A DNA stretch of 8,624 nt, taken from assembly GCA_017628935.1 (NCBI GenBank), contig JAGBYC010000148.1, forward strand, positions 1 through 8,624, written 5' to 3'. A model generated the notes under the pieces. That model had not been told where the DNA came from and made no database searches. It saw nothing but the letters and a program-made list of their open reading frames with translations. The translations under genes and the position numbers were made by a program. Positions within the stretch are counted from its first letter, which is position 1. Each line of letters starts with the position of its first letter. This document shows positions 1 through 7,329 of the stretch, piece after piece. The stretch is from Clostridia bacterium. GTDB lineage: Bacteria > Bacillota > Clostridia > Christensenellales > Borkfalkiaceae.

Positions 1-675
1 ACCGACGTTGTTGTTTGTCCTTCAAACTATAATAACGTAGAAAACTTTAATAACGTTTTAAATAGTAATAAAAAGGTTTGGCTTTATATTCCACCTTACG
101 TTTCTTCAAACGATTTACAAATTATTGATAAAGTAGTTGATAAATTTTACGGTATATTTGGTGAGGGTTACTGGTGTTTACAATACGCAAAAACTAAAAA
201 GGTTAAGTTGTTTGCAGGTTTAGGTTTTAACGTGTTTAACGACGTTGACGTTTACTATTTAAATAATGAAGGCGTACAAAATATTTCGCTTTCAAAAGAA
301 TTAAAGGCAAGTGAAATTTACAAGTTTAATAGTGACAACTTCGTTTTAACGCGTGGTGCAATTGAACTTATGGACTTAATTTACTGTCCATTTGATAAGT
401 CGTGTAAAAACTGTAAAATTTCAAACGAATTAACTTTGCAAGATACTGAAAAGCGTAATTTTAGCGTATTAAGATACGTTTTAGACGGTTGTAGGTTTAA
501 AATTTTTAATTGCAGTACGCTTTTATACGATATTAAAAACTTTAACCAAATTTACGATTTACGTACGCTTACTACTAGCGAACGCAACGATATTTTAAGT
601 AATCTTACTTTAACTGAGTTAAAAAACAAAATTTCTAACCATACAAACGGTAATTTTATTAAAGGAACGGTATGA
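1..675 (+). CDS. Peptidase U32 family protein, C-terminal part (5' end outside window)
   Basis: The frame is open from the first base and encodes 224 residues ending in TGA, so the true start lies upstream; an internal TTG at 208 is not a credible start because homologous coding continues before it. The family is recognised from the Cys-rich segment, with C129, C135 and C138 (counted from base 1) in a CP...C..C pattern, followed by C164 and C171, and from the terminal 'NGNFIKGTV', which resembles the 'GHFxRGV' ending of the large clostridial U32 proteins. U32 members include collagenase-like proteases and RNA- or quinone-hydroxylation proteins (RlhA, UbiU/UbiV), some of which bind an Fe-S cluster through conserved cysteines; which activity applies here cannot be told from this fragment. 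Proteins of this type often lie just upstream of mutS2 in Clostridia, as here, and the stop overlaps the mutS2 start by 4 nt (ATGA), implying translational coupling. Family assignment is fairly sure; substrate and activity are unknown. Confidence 0.8.
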   Translation, partial: TDVVVCPSNYNNVENFNNVLNSNKKVWLYIPPYVSSNDLQIIDKVVDKFYGIFGEGYWCLQYAKTKKVKLFAGLGFNVFNDVDVYYLNNEGVQNISLSKELKASEIYKFNSDNFVLTRGAIELMDLIYCPFDKSCKNCKISNELTLQDTEKRNFSVLRYVLDGCRFKIFNCSTLLYDIKNFNQIYDLRTLTTSERNDILSNLTLTELKNKISNHTNGNFIKGTV

Positions 676-3047
676 TTTTAGATAAAACTTTAACTTCACT
701 TGAATACAATAAAATTCTAAATTTGATATCAAATTATTGTGTTTTAAATGAAACTAAACGTAATATTTTAAATGAAAAACCCGAAGTTTTATATTCAAAC
801 GCTAAATTTTTACTTGAACAAACTAACGAGGCGTATAAACTTATTTTCATTTATGGTTCAGGTAACGTTCAATATTTTGAAGAGTTATTTGATGAAACCG
901 AACGCGCAAAGCGTGGCGGTACACTTACTATGCAAGAAATTTTGAAAATAAACGCATTACTTCGTAGTTCAAGAATAATGGTAACGTCAATTAACGAAGT
1001 TACTGATGATGAAATTGTAATTTTGCGTGATTTAACAAAGCGTATTTACTTTGATAAGTATTTAGAAAATGAAATATCAACTAAAATTATTTCACCAGAA
1101 CAAATGGCTGATACTGCAAGTGAAAAGTTGTATCAAATTAGAAAAAATATTAAAATTTTAAACGAAAAAATTCGTGAAAAATTGCTTGGTTATATGCGTA
1201 CTGGTTTAAACAACTATTTGCAAGACAACGTTGTTTCAATTAGAAACGGTAGATACGTTGTTCCAGTAAAAGCAGAGCATAAAAACCACGTAAACGGCTT
1301 TGTGCACGACCGTTCTGCATCAGGTAGCACGGTGTTTATTGAACCTATTGAAGTTTTAGAATTAAATAACGACTTAAAGCAAGAAACTATTAACGAAAAA
1401 CTTGAAATTGAGCGCATTTTACAAGAAATTTCGTCAAAAATAGGGTTAATTGCCGATAAACTTGACGAAAACGTTATATATTTATCAACTATAGATAAAG
1501 CGTACGCTAAAGCAACTTTCGCACATAAAACGCGTTCAATTATGCCTAATTTAAACGCAAACGGCGTAATTAAAATTGTTAACGGTAGACACCCTTTAAT
1601 TGATAAAGATAGAGTTGTTCCTATAAATATTGAACTTGGCGCCGGCTATAACTTTATACTTGTTTCCGGTCCAAATACGGGTGGTAAAACGGTTACTTTA
1701 AAACTAACCGGCTTACTTACACTTATGGCAATGAGTGGTATATTCGTACCATGTGGTGACGGAACTGAACTTTCAGTTTTTGAAAGCGTTTTTGTTGATA
1801 TAGGCGACGAACAAAGTATTGAAAATAGTTTGTCAACCTTCTCATCGCATCTTAAAAACGTTATAAATATAACTGAAAACGCCAACGAAAATTCGCTTAT
1901 TTTAATTGACGAAATAGGTGCAGGCACTGACCCTGAAGAAGGTAGCGCGCTTGCAGAATCGATTTTAGAAAATTTAATAAGTAAAAACTCAAAAGGCGTA
2001 GTTACAACTCACTACACGTCACTTAAAGAGTTTGCGTTTACTGATAAGCGTATTATAAACGCGTCGATGGAGTTTAACGACGAAACTTACGCGCCTTTAT
2101 TTAAATTAAAGGTTGGTATGCCTGGCACGTCAAACGCTATTGAAATTGCTAAACGTTTAGGGCTTGATAACACCTTAATTAAACGCGCAAAATCGCTTTT
2201 AAGCGCGGAAAAAACTAATTTTGACGCTATTTTATTAGAAGCAGAAAAAATACGTAAACTTGCCGAAAGTGAGCGTAACGAACTTAAAGATACGCTTGAA
2301 AACGAAAAGAAAGTTTACGCTGAAATTAAACTTGAAAAAGAAAAGTTAGAAAAAGATAAAGAAAAGTTTATGGTTAAAGCAAAAGCAGAAAGCCGTAAAC
2401 TTATAAATCAAAAACTTGAAGTTGCTGAAGAACTTTTAGCCGAAATGAAAGATATTTTTGCAAAAGAAACGTATACCGACGCCGACCTTGTAAAAATGTC
2501 TACGTTAAAAAACAAAATTGCAAACAGCACAAGCGCGCTTAACGAAAGTTTAAGTGACAACGTAACGCCATACAAAAACGTTGACATTAAAACTTTAAAA
2601 GTAGGCGATAAGGTTTACGTTAATTCGCTTGCGAACGAAGGCACTGTTAGTGAAATTAATATTAATAAGCGTCAAATATGGGTTTTTGTTGGCTCACTTA
2701 GGGTAAACGTTAAAGAGGCCGACTTGAAGTTTATTGAAAAATCAACTAAAAAACCATTAAAAACTGAAGTTTCGTTTAAACGCTCAACTAATAATAACGC
2801 TCCTATCAAATTAGAGTTAAACGTAATAGGTTATAACGTTGACGACGCACTTAATGAAGTTGCGTTATTTATTGATAAATCGGTTACTAGCAATTTAGAA
2901 GAAGTTAGAATTGTTCACGGTAAAGGTTTAAGAATTCTTTCTAAGGCAATACAAAATTACCTTAAAACTAACGTTCACGTTGAAAGTTTTAGATTTGGCA
3001 AATACGGCGAAGGGGAAGACGGAGTAACGATAGTTAAACTTAAATAA
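672..3047 (+). CDS. mutS2: Endonuclease MutS2 (MutS-family ATPase with Smr domain)
   Basis: A full-length 791-residue MutS2, the usual size. Visible in order: an N-terminal clamp/lever region (about 1-320); an ABC-type ATPase with Walker A GPNTGGKT (333-340, K339), IGDEQS (377-382), the signature-like STFSSH (388-393), Walker B LILIDE (409-414) and the switch histidine in VTTHY (444-448); a highly charged coiled coil (about 510-605); a KOW-like beta region (about 642-690); and a C-terminal Smr domain (about 715-791) with HGKG (749-752). MutS2 lacks the mismatch-recognition domain of MutS. In other bacteria it restrains homologous recombination, and in Bacillus it binds collided ribosomes and promotes their splitting. 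The oddity is the first Smr motif, usually LDLRG-like, which here reads LNVIG with N717 and I719, so nuclease activity is uncertain. ATG at 672 is supported by AAAGGA at 661-666, 5 nt upstream, inside the end of the U32 gene. Confidence 0.96.
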   Translation: MILDKTLTSLEYNKILNLISNYCVLNETKRNILNEKPEVLYSNAKFLLEQTNEAYKLIFIYGSGNVQYFEELFDETERAKRGGTLTMQEILKINALLRSSRIMVTSINEVTDDEIVILRDLTKRIYFDKYLENEISTKIISPEQMADTASEKLYQIRKNIKILNEKIREKLLGYMRTGLNNYLQDNVVSIRNGRYVVPVKAEHKNHVNGFVHDRSASGSTVFIEPIEVLELNNDLKQETINEKLEIERILQEISSKIGLIADKLDENVIYLSTIDKAYAKATFAHKTRSIMPNLNANGVIKIVNGRHPLIDKDRVVPINIELGAGYNFILVSGPNTGGKTVTLKLTGLLTLMAMSGIFVPCGDGTELSVFESVFVDIGDEQSIENSLSTFSSHLKNVINITENANENSLILIDEIGAGTDPEEGSALAESILENLISKNSKGVVTTHYTSLKEFAFTDKRIINASMEFNDETYAPLFKLKVGMPGTSNAIEIAKRLGLDNTLIKRAKSLLSAEKTNFDAILLEAEKIRKLAESERNELKDTLENEKKVYAEIKLEKEKLEKDKEKFMVKAKAESRKLINQKLEVAEELLAEMKDIFAKETYTDADLVKMSTLKNKIANSTSALNESLSDNVTPYKNVDIKTLKVGDKVYVNSLANEGTVSEININKRQIWVFVGSLRVNVKEADLKFIEKSTKKPLKTEVSFKRSTNNNAPIKLELNVIGYNVDDALNEVALFIDKSVTSNLEEVRIVHGKGLRILSKAIQNYLKTNVHVESFRFGKYGEGEDGVTIVKLK

Positions 3048-3052
3048 AACGT

Positions 3053-3081
3053 TTGCTTTATAACTAAAGGTGTGGTAAACT
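3053..3081 (+). promoter_or_regulatory. Possible internal promoter between mutS2 and the membrane protein gene
   Basis: TTGCTT (3053-3058), a 17-nt spacer, then TAAACT (3076-3081) preceded by TG with one base between, resembles a sigma-A promoter with an extended -10. Transcription would start near 3088, leaving a leader of only about 8 nt before ATG 3096 that begins within the ribosome binding site. In DNA this AT-rich such matches occur by chance, so this is a weak candidate for separate expression of the membrane protein-desulfurase-thiI part. Confidence 0.2.
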
Positions 3082-3086
3082 ATTTT

Positions 3087-3091
3087 AGGTG
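3087..3091 (+). promoter_or_regulatory. Shine-Dalgarno deciding the start of the membrane protein
   Basis: AGGTG lies 4 nt before ATG 3096. The alternative GTG at 3072 has AAAGG (3066-3070) only 1 nt before it, too close for normal initiation. This favours the shorter 187-residue protein over a 195-residue form, whose extra N-terminal residues (MVNYFRCN) add no recognisable feature. Confidence 0.5.
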
Positions 3092-3095
3092 TAAT

Positions 3096-3659
3096 ATGAA
3101 TTATAATTTATATGAATTTTCAAAAGGTCCAACCAATATAAAATTTCATAAATTAGTGTACGGTATGCTTACTGCGTTCAATTATGCAACCATATTATTT
3201 TTGGCCGTTTCACTTGTAATTGCAATTAGCATGGATAACTGGGCTTACGTTAGCGTTGCAGTATTTTTAGGTGCGTATTTTTTAACTAAATATATTTTAA
3301 AACACTTTTATAATTTTTACGACTACACCTTTGTTAGTGGTTCGGTTAGAATTATTAAAGTTGAAAATAATAAACGCCGTCGCTTACTTAGTAATTTCGA
3401 CGCGAAAAATATGGTGTCGTTAGGTAAAGTTGGCGGTGAAACTTATACTAAATATGTTAGCAACAAGCAAATTACTAAAATCGTTGCGTGTCCTGACGGG
3501 GTGTGTGATGATGATATAGCAATCTATTATAGTGAAAACGGCGAAAATAAACTTTTAATTATTCCGTTTGACGAAATGTTTTTAGCAGTATTAACACGTT
3601 ATACTGGTAATAGAAAAATTGACAAAGATTTTTTAGAAACGTTAAAAAGTAATGACTAA
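3096..3659 (+). CDS. Small two-helix membrane protein of unknown function (DUF6106-like)
   Basis: The 187-residue protein has two adjacent hydrophobic segments (about 26-45 and 49-68), separated by a tight turn (MDNW) and followed by a basic stretch (KRRR, 93-96) and a soluble C-terminal domain of about 115 residues. That architecture suggests a hairpin anchor with the domain probably cytosolic. The segment 'YTFVSGSVRI', the KRR stretch and the 'FDAKNMVSLG' run recall the clostridial family called DUF6106; this is from memory and not confirmed. Two cysteines (132 and 137) sit in 'CPDGVC', but no catalytic motif is visible. I chose ATG 3096 over the in-frame GTG at 3072 because AGGTG at 3087-3091 is suitably placed, whereas the GTG has its only purine-rich run almost touching it. 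The end overlaps the cysteine desulfurase start by 8 nt, so the two are probably translated together. Function is unknown; a membrane role near sulfur transfer would be only a guess. Confidence 0.75.
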   Translation: MNYNLYEFSKGPTNIKFHKLVYGMLTAFNYATILFLAVSLVIAISMDNWAYVSVAVFLGAYFLTKYILKHFYNFYDYTFVSGSVRIIKVENNKRRRLLSNFDAKNMVSLGKVGGETYTKYVSNKQITKIVACPDGVCDDDIAIYYSENGENKLLIIPFDEMFLAVLTRYTGNRKIDKDFLETLKSND

Positions 3660-4782
3660 TTTAATTTATTTAGACAACGGGGCAACGACAAAACCCCTTA
3701 ATAGCGCTATTGAGTACGCAAGCGTATATAATACCGAAAAGTTCTTTAACGCTTCGGCTTTGTATTCGCAAGGACTTGACGTGCATAAAGACTTATTAAA
3801 CGCTAAAAAAACACTTATTAATGCGTTTAGTAGTAATTTTGACGTAATTTTTACTTCTTGTGGTACAGAAAGCGATAATACGGCTATTTTTTCTTATTTA
3901 AAACGTGGCAACGCAGTAACAACAATGGGCGAACATTCTGCAGTATATAACGCTTTTACAACCGTAAAAAATAATGGTTATGATGCAAGATTTGCTACGC
4001 TTAATAGTGACGGTTCAGTTGACGTTAAGTCGCTTTTATCGTTAATTGATAAAAATACCGTTTTCGTATCAGTTGTTCACGTAAATAACGAAACGGGTGC
4101 TGTTAACGACGTAAATAAAATTGCACGCCTTGTTAAAGAAATTAACCCACGCATTGTTTTTCATAGTGACGGCGTTCAAGCGTTTATGAAAATTCCGTTT
4201 AAACCTAACGAATATATTGACTTATATTCAGTTTCAGCGCACAAAATTAACGGATTAAAAGGTGTAGGCGCGTTATTTAAAAACAAAAAATTAACCACTT
4301 TAAAGCCGTATTTAATAGGTGGCGGACAAGAAAGTGGGTATCGTAGTGGCACTGAAAACTCTTTTGGTATAAAAGTATTTGAGTTTGCAACTAAATTCCA
4401 TCACGAAAACTTAAACTTACACTATAATAACGCGTGTGAGTTAAAAAATGCCTTTTTAAAGGGTATAAATAGTGAATATTTTACCGTGATTTCAAGTGAA
4501 ACGTCGTCGCCATATATAGTTTGCTTGTCTGCAAACGGGCTTAGAGGCGAGGTTTTACAGCATATGCTTGAAAAAGAAGGCGTAATTATAGGTACGGGCT
4601 CGGCTTGTTCATCAAAAAATCGCCATAGCCGTATGCTTGAAAGCATAGGTTACAGCGACTTAGTGCTTGATGGCGTTATTAGAATTAGTTTTTCATTTGA
4701 AACTACGTTAAGTGACGTTGAAATACTAGTTAAATTATTAAACGAAAAAGTTAGTAAATTAAAATTAACAATGAAGGTATAA
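3652..4782 (+). CDS. Cysteine desulfurase, class V aminotransferase family (NifS/IscS-like)
   Basis: This PLP enzyme of 376 residues converts L-cysteine to alanine and carries the sulfur as an active-site persulfide. The family landmarks are all present: N-terminal YLDNGATTKP, H95 in the GEHSAVYN stretch that stacks on PLP, NNETG (145-149), the cofactor residues D173 and Q176 in HSDGVQ, the Schiff-base lysine K198 in SAHKINGLKGVG, substrate-binding R231 in YRSGTEN, and catalytic C319 in GTGSACSS. No iscU, iscR or sufU lies beside it. Instead thiI follows with a 1-nt overlap, the arrangement of the NifZ-ThiI pair of Bacillus, so it is most likely a dedicated sulfur donor for ThiI rather than a general Fe-S enzyme; that is inference from context. 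There is no clear Shine-Dalgarno before ATG 3652, and the start overlaps the upstream gene by 8 nt, so translation probably depends on coupling to it. Confidence 0.95.
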   Translation: MTNLIYLDNGATTKPLNSAIEYASVYNTEKFFNASALYSQGLDVHKDLLNAKKTLINAFSSNFDVIFTSCGTESDNTAIFSYLKRGNAVTTMGEHSAVYNAFTTVKNNGYDARFATLNSDGSVDVKSLLSLIDKNTVFVSVVHVNNETGAVNDVNKIARLVKEINPRIVFHSDGVQAFMKIPFKPNEYIDLYSVSAHKINGLKGVGALFKNKKLTTLKPYLIGGGQESGYRSGTENSFGIKVFEFATKFHHENLNLHYNNACELKNAFLKGINSEYFTVISSETSSPYIVCLSANGLRGEVLQHMLEKEGVIIGTGSACSSKNRHSRMLESIGYSDLVLDGVIRISFSFETTLSDVEILVKLLNEKVSKLKLTMKV

Positions 4783-5936
4783 TGAAAAAAGCAATTATTA
4801 TTAGATGTAGCGAAATCCATTTAAAAGGTAAAAATCGTAAACATTTTGAAGGCTTGCTTGAAGATAATATTAAACGTGCGCTTAAAAACTTTAATTATAA
4901 ATTCGTTAAAGTTTTAGGTAGATATTTAATTGAAAATTTTAGCGAAGTTGATGAGTTAGATATTATTTCAAAACTTAAAAAAGTTAGTGGTATACATACT
5001 TTATCAGTTGCAAGCGTGGTAAATTCTAATTACGACGATATTTTAGACGCTTGTATCAACTATACAGAGTTTAAAAAGGGTACGTTTAAGGTTGAAACGC
5101 GTAGGGCTTATAAAGAATTTCCTATCGAATCGATTGAACTTTCAAGAAAAATAGGTGGCGTTTTACTTTCTAAAAATAAAGATTTAACAGTTGACGTACA
5201 CAGCCCTGATTTTTCAGTTTGTATTGATATTCGTGACGCTCACAGTACGCTTGTTTACGTAGGCGTAATTAAGGGTATGGGTGGTATGCCGGTAGGTTCT
5301 GCAGCGAAAGGTATGCTTATGATTTCAGGTGGTATAGATAGTCCTGTGGCCGGTTATATGATGGCTAAAAGGGGTATGAAGCTTGACGCTATACATTTCC
5401 ACAGTTATCCTTATACTGGCGACGCTGCTAAAGAAAAGGTTATTACGTTAACTGAAAAGGTTGGCGAATATACTGGTGGAATTAACCTTCACGTCGTTCC
5501 GTTTACTGAAATTCAAGAGGCAATACACGAAAAATGCCCTGAAGAGTATATGATTACTATGATGCGCCGTTTTATGATGCGTATTAGTGAAAGGGTGGCT
5601 AAATCGGTTAACGCGCTTGCCATTATTACTGGTGAAAGTTTAGGTCAAGTAGCGTCGCAAACGGTTGAAAGTATAAATTCATCAAACTCAGTTGCTACAA
5701 TTCCCGTTTTACGTCCACTAATTGCATTTGATAAAATTGACATTATTGAAATTTCAGAAAAAATTGACACTTATGAAACGTCAATTTTGCCGTATGAAGA
5801 CTGTTGCACGGTATTTTTACCAAAATTTCCTATAATTAAGCCAAAACTTGAAAAAGTTATTGAGTTTGAAAGCGTTTTAGATATAGAAAATTTAATAGAA
5901 CGCGCTATAAACGGTATAGAAGTTATAAAATTATAA
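4782..5936 (+). CDS. thiI: tRNA 4-thiouridine synthase ThiI (rhodanese-less form)
   Basis: ThiI adenylates U8 of tRNA and replaces its oxygen with sulfur to give 4-thiouridine; in some bacteria it also supplies sulfur for the thiamin thiazole. The 384 residues contain an N-terminal ferredoxin-like region (about 1-60), a THUMP tRNA-binding domain (about 60-165) and a PP-loop ATPase with SGGIDSP (182-188), preceded by the family's GGMPVGSAAKGM segment. TGESLGQVASQT and PYEDCCTVF follow, with C341 and C342; C342 aligns best with the conserved PP-loop-domain cysteine of E. coli ThiI (C344). The C-terminal rhodanese domain of E. coli ThiI is absent, which is normal in Gram-positive bacteria, where a partner desulfurase delivers sulfur directly. 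That partner is the gene immediately upstream, overlapping by 1 nt (TAATG), with GAAGG at 4773-4777 as ribosome binding site. No thiamin genes are visible here, so the tRNA role is the safer call. Confidence 0.96.
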   Translation: MKKAIIIRCSEIHLKGKNRKHFEGLLEDNIKRALKNFNYKFVKVLGRYLIENFSEVDELDIISKLKKVSGIHTLSVASVVNSNYDDILDACINYTEFKKGTFKVETRRAYKEFPIESIELSRKIGGVLLSKNKDLTVDVHSPDFSVCIDIRDAHSTLVYVGVIKGMGGMPVGSAAKGMLMISGGIDSPVAGYMMAKRGMKLDAIHFHSYPYTGDAAKEKVITLTEKVGEYTGGINLHVVPFTEIQEAIHEKCPEEYMITMMRRFMMRISERVAKSVNALAIITGESLGQVASQTVESINSSNSVATIPVLRPLIAFDKIDIIEISEKIDTYETSILPYEDCCTVFLPKFPIIKPKLEKVIEFESVLDIENLIERAINGIEVIKL

Positions 5937-5937
5937 A

Positions 5938-5962
5938 AAAAGCACGCAATAAGCGTGCTTTT
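5938..5962. terminator. Bidirectional intrinsic terminator between convergent operons
   Basis: The hairpin AGCACGC (5941-5947), loop AATAA, GCGTGCT (5953-5959) extends by three A-T pairs on each side. On the plus strand it continues into T-rich sequence (TTTTATTTTA after the GC core), ending the thiI operon. On the minus strand it is followed by six Ts, ending the lysA operon. It is very compact: the stem starts 2 nt after the thiI stop (5934-5936), whose last two As belong to the minus-strand T-run, and the lysA stop (5966-5968) lies inside the plus-strand T-rich tail. Confidence 0.92.
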
Positions 5963-5965
5963 ATT

Positions 5966-7279
5966 TTATATATCGTTTTTAATAATATCGTCTAACGTTT
6001 CGCGTTTTACTGCAACGTAAGGTTCGCCGTTTTTAAGCATAATAACGGGTGGGCGACATATTCTATTATAGTTAGACGCCATTGAATAGTTGTATGCGCC
6101 AGTAGTTAATACTGCAATTAAGTCACCACGCTTAATATCGCTTGGTAAATTAACGTTTTCTTGTATAATATCGCCACTTTCACAACATCTTCCTACAACC
6201 GAACACGTCATATCTAAGTTTTTAGATAAATTTGTAGGAACAACGGTGTATTTAGCGTTATATAAAGCAAAACGTGGGTTGTCCGTCATACCACCGTCAA
6301 CTGAAACGTAGTTTTTGTACCCGTCAATTTTTTTAATAGTGCCAACGGTGTACACTGTTATACCAGAATCGGCTACAATGCTTCTACCAGGCTCTAAACA
6401 AATAAATGGAAGGGCAATTTCAAGTTTTTTGCAAGAATTTTTAACGTATGTTGCTAATTTTTTTACGTTTTCGTAAATTTTAAGTTCAGGGTCGGTATAA
6501 TCGTATCTAACGCCAAAACCTCCACCTAAATCAAGAACTTTTGTGTCAAAATTATACTTAATTTTAAGCATTTTAACGTAATTAAGCATAATATCGATTG
6601 TTTCGTTGTATACAGACGTGTCAAATACTTGTGAACCAACGTGACAATGAAAACCACAAAGATTTACGTTGTTAAGTGATAACGCTATTTTTGTAACTTC
6701 TTCGGCTTTGCCAGTTTCGATAGGTGAGCCGAATTTACTATCAACTTGTCCTGTGCTAACTGCATCAAAGGTGTGTGGGTCAATACCAGGGGTTAAACGA
6801 AGTAAAACGTTTTGTTTAACGCCTTTTTTACTTGCAATTTTTTCAATGGCGTATAATTCTTCTTCATTATCTGCAACAAAATACCCTATACCGTTATCAA
6901 TTGCAAACTCAATATCGTAATCAGTTTTATTATTAGAGTGGAAGAAAGCGTTTTTAAGTGGGAAACCTGCTTTTAAACAAGTGTAAATTTCGCCAATTGA
7001 AACAACGTCGGCACCCATACCTTCTTCACTAATAATTTCATACATTTTTTTAAACGAACACGCTTTTGATGCATATAAAACCATCGCGTTTTCGCCTAAA
7101 ACTTCTTTTAAAGCCAAAACGTATTCTTTACATCTGTTTCTAATAGAATTTTCATCCATTACGTAAAGTGGAGTGCCGTATTTTTCAGCTAAATTTGAAA
7201 CGCAAGCACCACCAAAAGTAAGGTTGTTATCAATTATATTTAAGTTGTTTGAAATTAAAATTTTATCTTTTTGTAACAC
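5966..7279 (-). CDS. lysA: Diaminopimelate decarboxylase
   Basis: This fold-type III PLP enzyme removes CO2 from the D-centre of meso-diaminopimelate to give L-lysine, the last step of the pathway. The 437 residues are near the usual length, with all landmarks: PLP lysine K72 in YASKA, HCHVGSQ (211-217), the phosphate-binding GGGFG (252-256), EPGRS (296-300), the substrate-side CESGD (366-370, preceded by 'GRC' where many homologues have 'GPL') and GAYNYSMASNYN near the C-terminus. The start is GTG at 7279, because no Met codon occurs before residue 41, which is already inside the conserved N-terminal region, and TTAGGT is well placed upstream. It is the last gene of the minus-strand dapB-ddh-lysA cluster, about 50 nt after the ddh stop, and ends at the shared terminator. 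Ddh next door makes its substrate. Confidence 0.96.
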   Translation of the reverse strand: MLQKDKILISNNLNIIDNNLTFGGACVSNLAEKYGTPLYVMDENSIRNRCKEYVLALKEVLGENAMVLYASKACSFKKMYEIISEEGMGADVVSIGEIYTCLKAGFPLKNAFFHSNNKTDYDIEFAIDNGIGYFVADNEEELYAIEKIASKKGVKQNVLLRLTPGIDPHTFDAVSTGQVDSKFGSPIETGKAEEVTKIALSLNNVNLCGFHCHVGSQVFDTSVYNETIDIMLNYVKMLKIKYNFDTKVLDLGGGFGVRYDYTDPELKIYENVKKLATYVKNSCKKLEIALPFICLEPGRSIVADSGITVYTVGTIKKIDGYKNYVSVDGGMTDNPRFALYNAKYTVVPTNLSKNLDMTCSVVGRCCESGDIIQENVNLPSDIKRGDLIAVLTTGAYNYSMASNYNRICRPPVIMLKNGEPYVAVKRETLDDIIKNDI

Positions 7280-7285
7280 GGTTTT

Positions 7286-7291
7286 ACCTAA
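7286..7291 (-). promoter_or_regulatory. Shine-Dalgarno supporting the GTG start of lysA
   Basis: On the minus strand TTAGGT precedes the GTG start at 7279, with 7 nt between AGG and the start codon. It supports the non-ATG start in the absence of any upstream in-frame ATG. Confidence 0.6.
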
Positions 7292-7310
7292 TAGAATAAT
7301 TTGTATATTT

Positions 7311-7325
7311 TACGATTATATCGTA
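7311..7325 (-). other. Short inverted repeat in the ddh-lysA gap
   Basis: TACGAT and ATCGTA form a 6-bp stem with a 3-nt loop (minus-strand loop ATA), 5 nt past the ddh stop. There is no T-run strong enough for a terminator. The minus strand through it contains TATAAT (7320-7315), which resembles a -10 box, but no good -35 sits 16-18 nt upstream. It could be a weak RNA stem that alters the ddh/lysA expression ratio, or chance in AT-rich DNA. Confidence 0.25.
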
Positions 7326-7329
7326 GATT

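Noticed and set aside
672..674. TGA read as tryptophan (alternative genetic code), because the U32 gene ends in TGA
   Set aside because: All recognisable Trp positions use TGG, no in-frame TGA interrupts any conserved gene, and TGA fits the expected family C-terminus. The standard bacterial code is sufficient.
208..675. A 155-residue open frame starting at TTG 208
   Set aside because: The same frame is open back to base 1 with coding-like sequence and no stop, so 208 is internal to the truncated U32 gene.
1214..1927. Minus-strand open frames at 1214-1417 and 1646-1927
   Set aside because: They lie antisense inside mutS2, including across its Walker A and B coding region, with no recognisable protein family; they are shadows of the real gene.
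4422..4646. Minus-strand open frame opposite the cysteine desulfurase active-site region
   Set aside because: It is antisense to the conserved GTGSACSS coding segment and has no family resemblance or ribosome binding site.
4782..5936. ThiI as a truncated gene because it lacks the rhodanese domain
   Set aside because: The two-part THUMP plus PP-loop form is normal in Gram-positive bacteria, and the partner desulfurase is adjacent.
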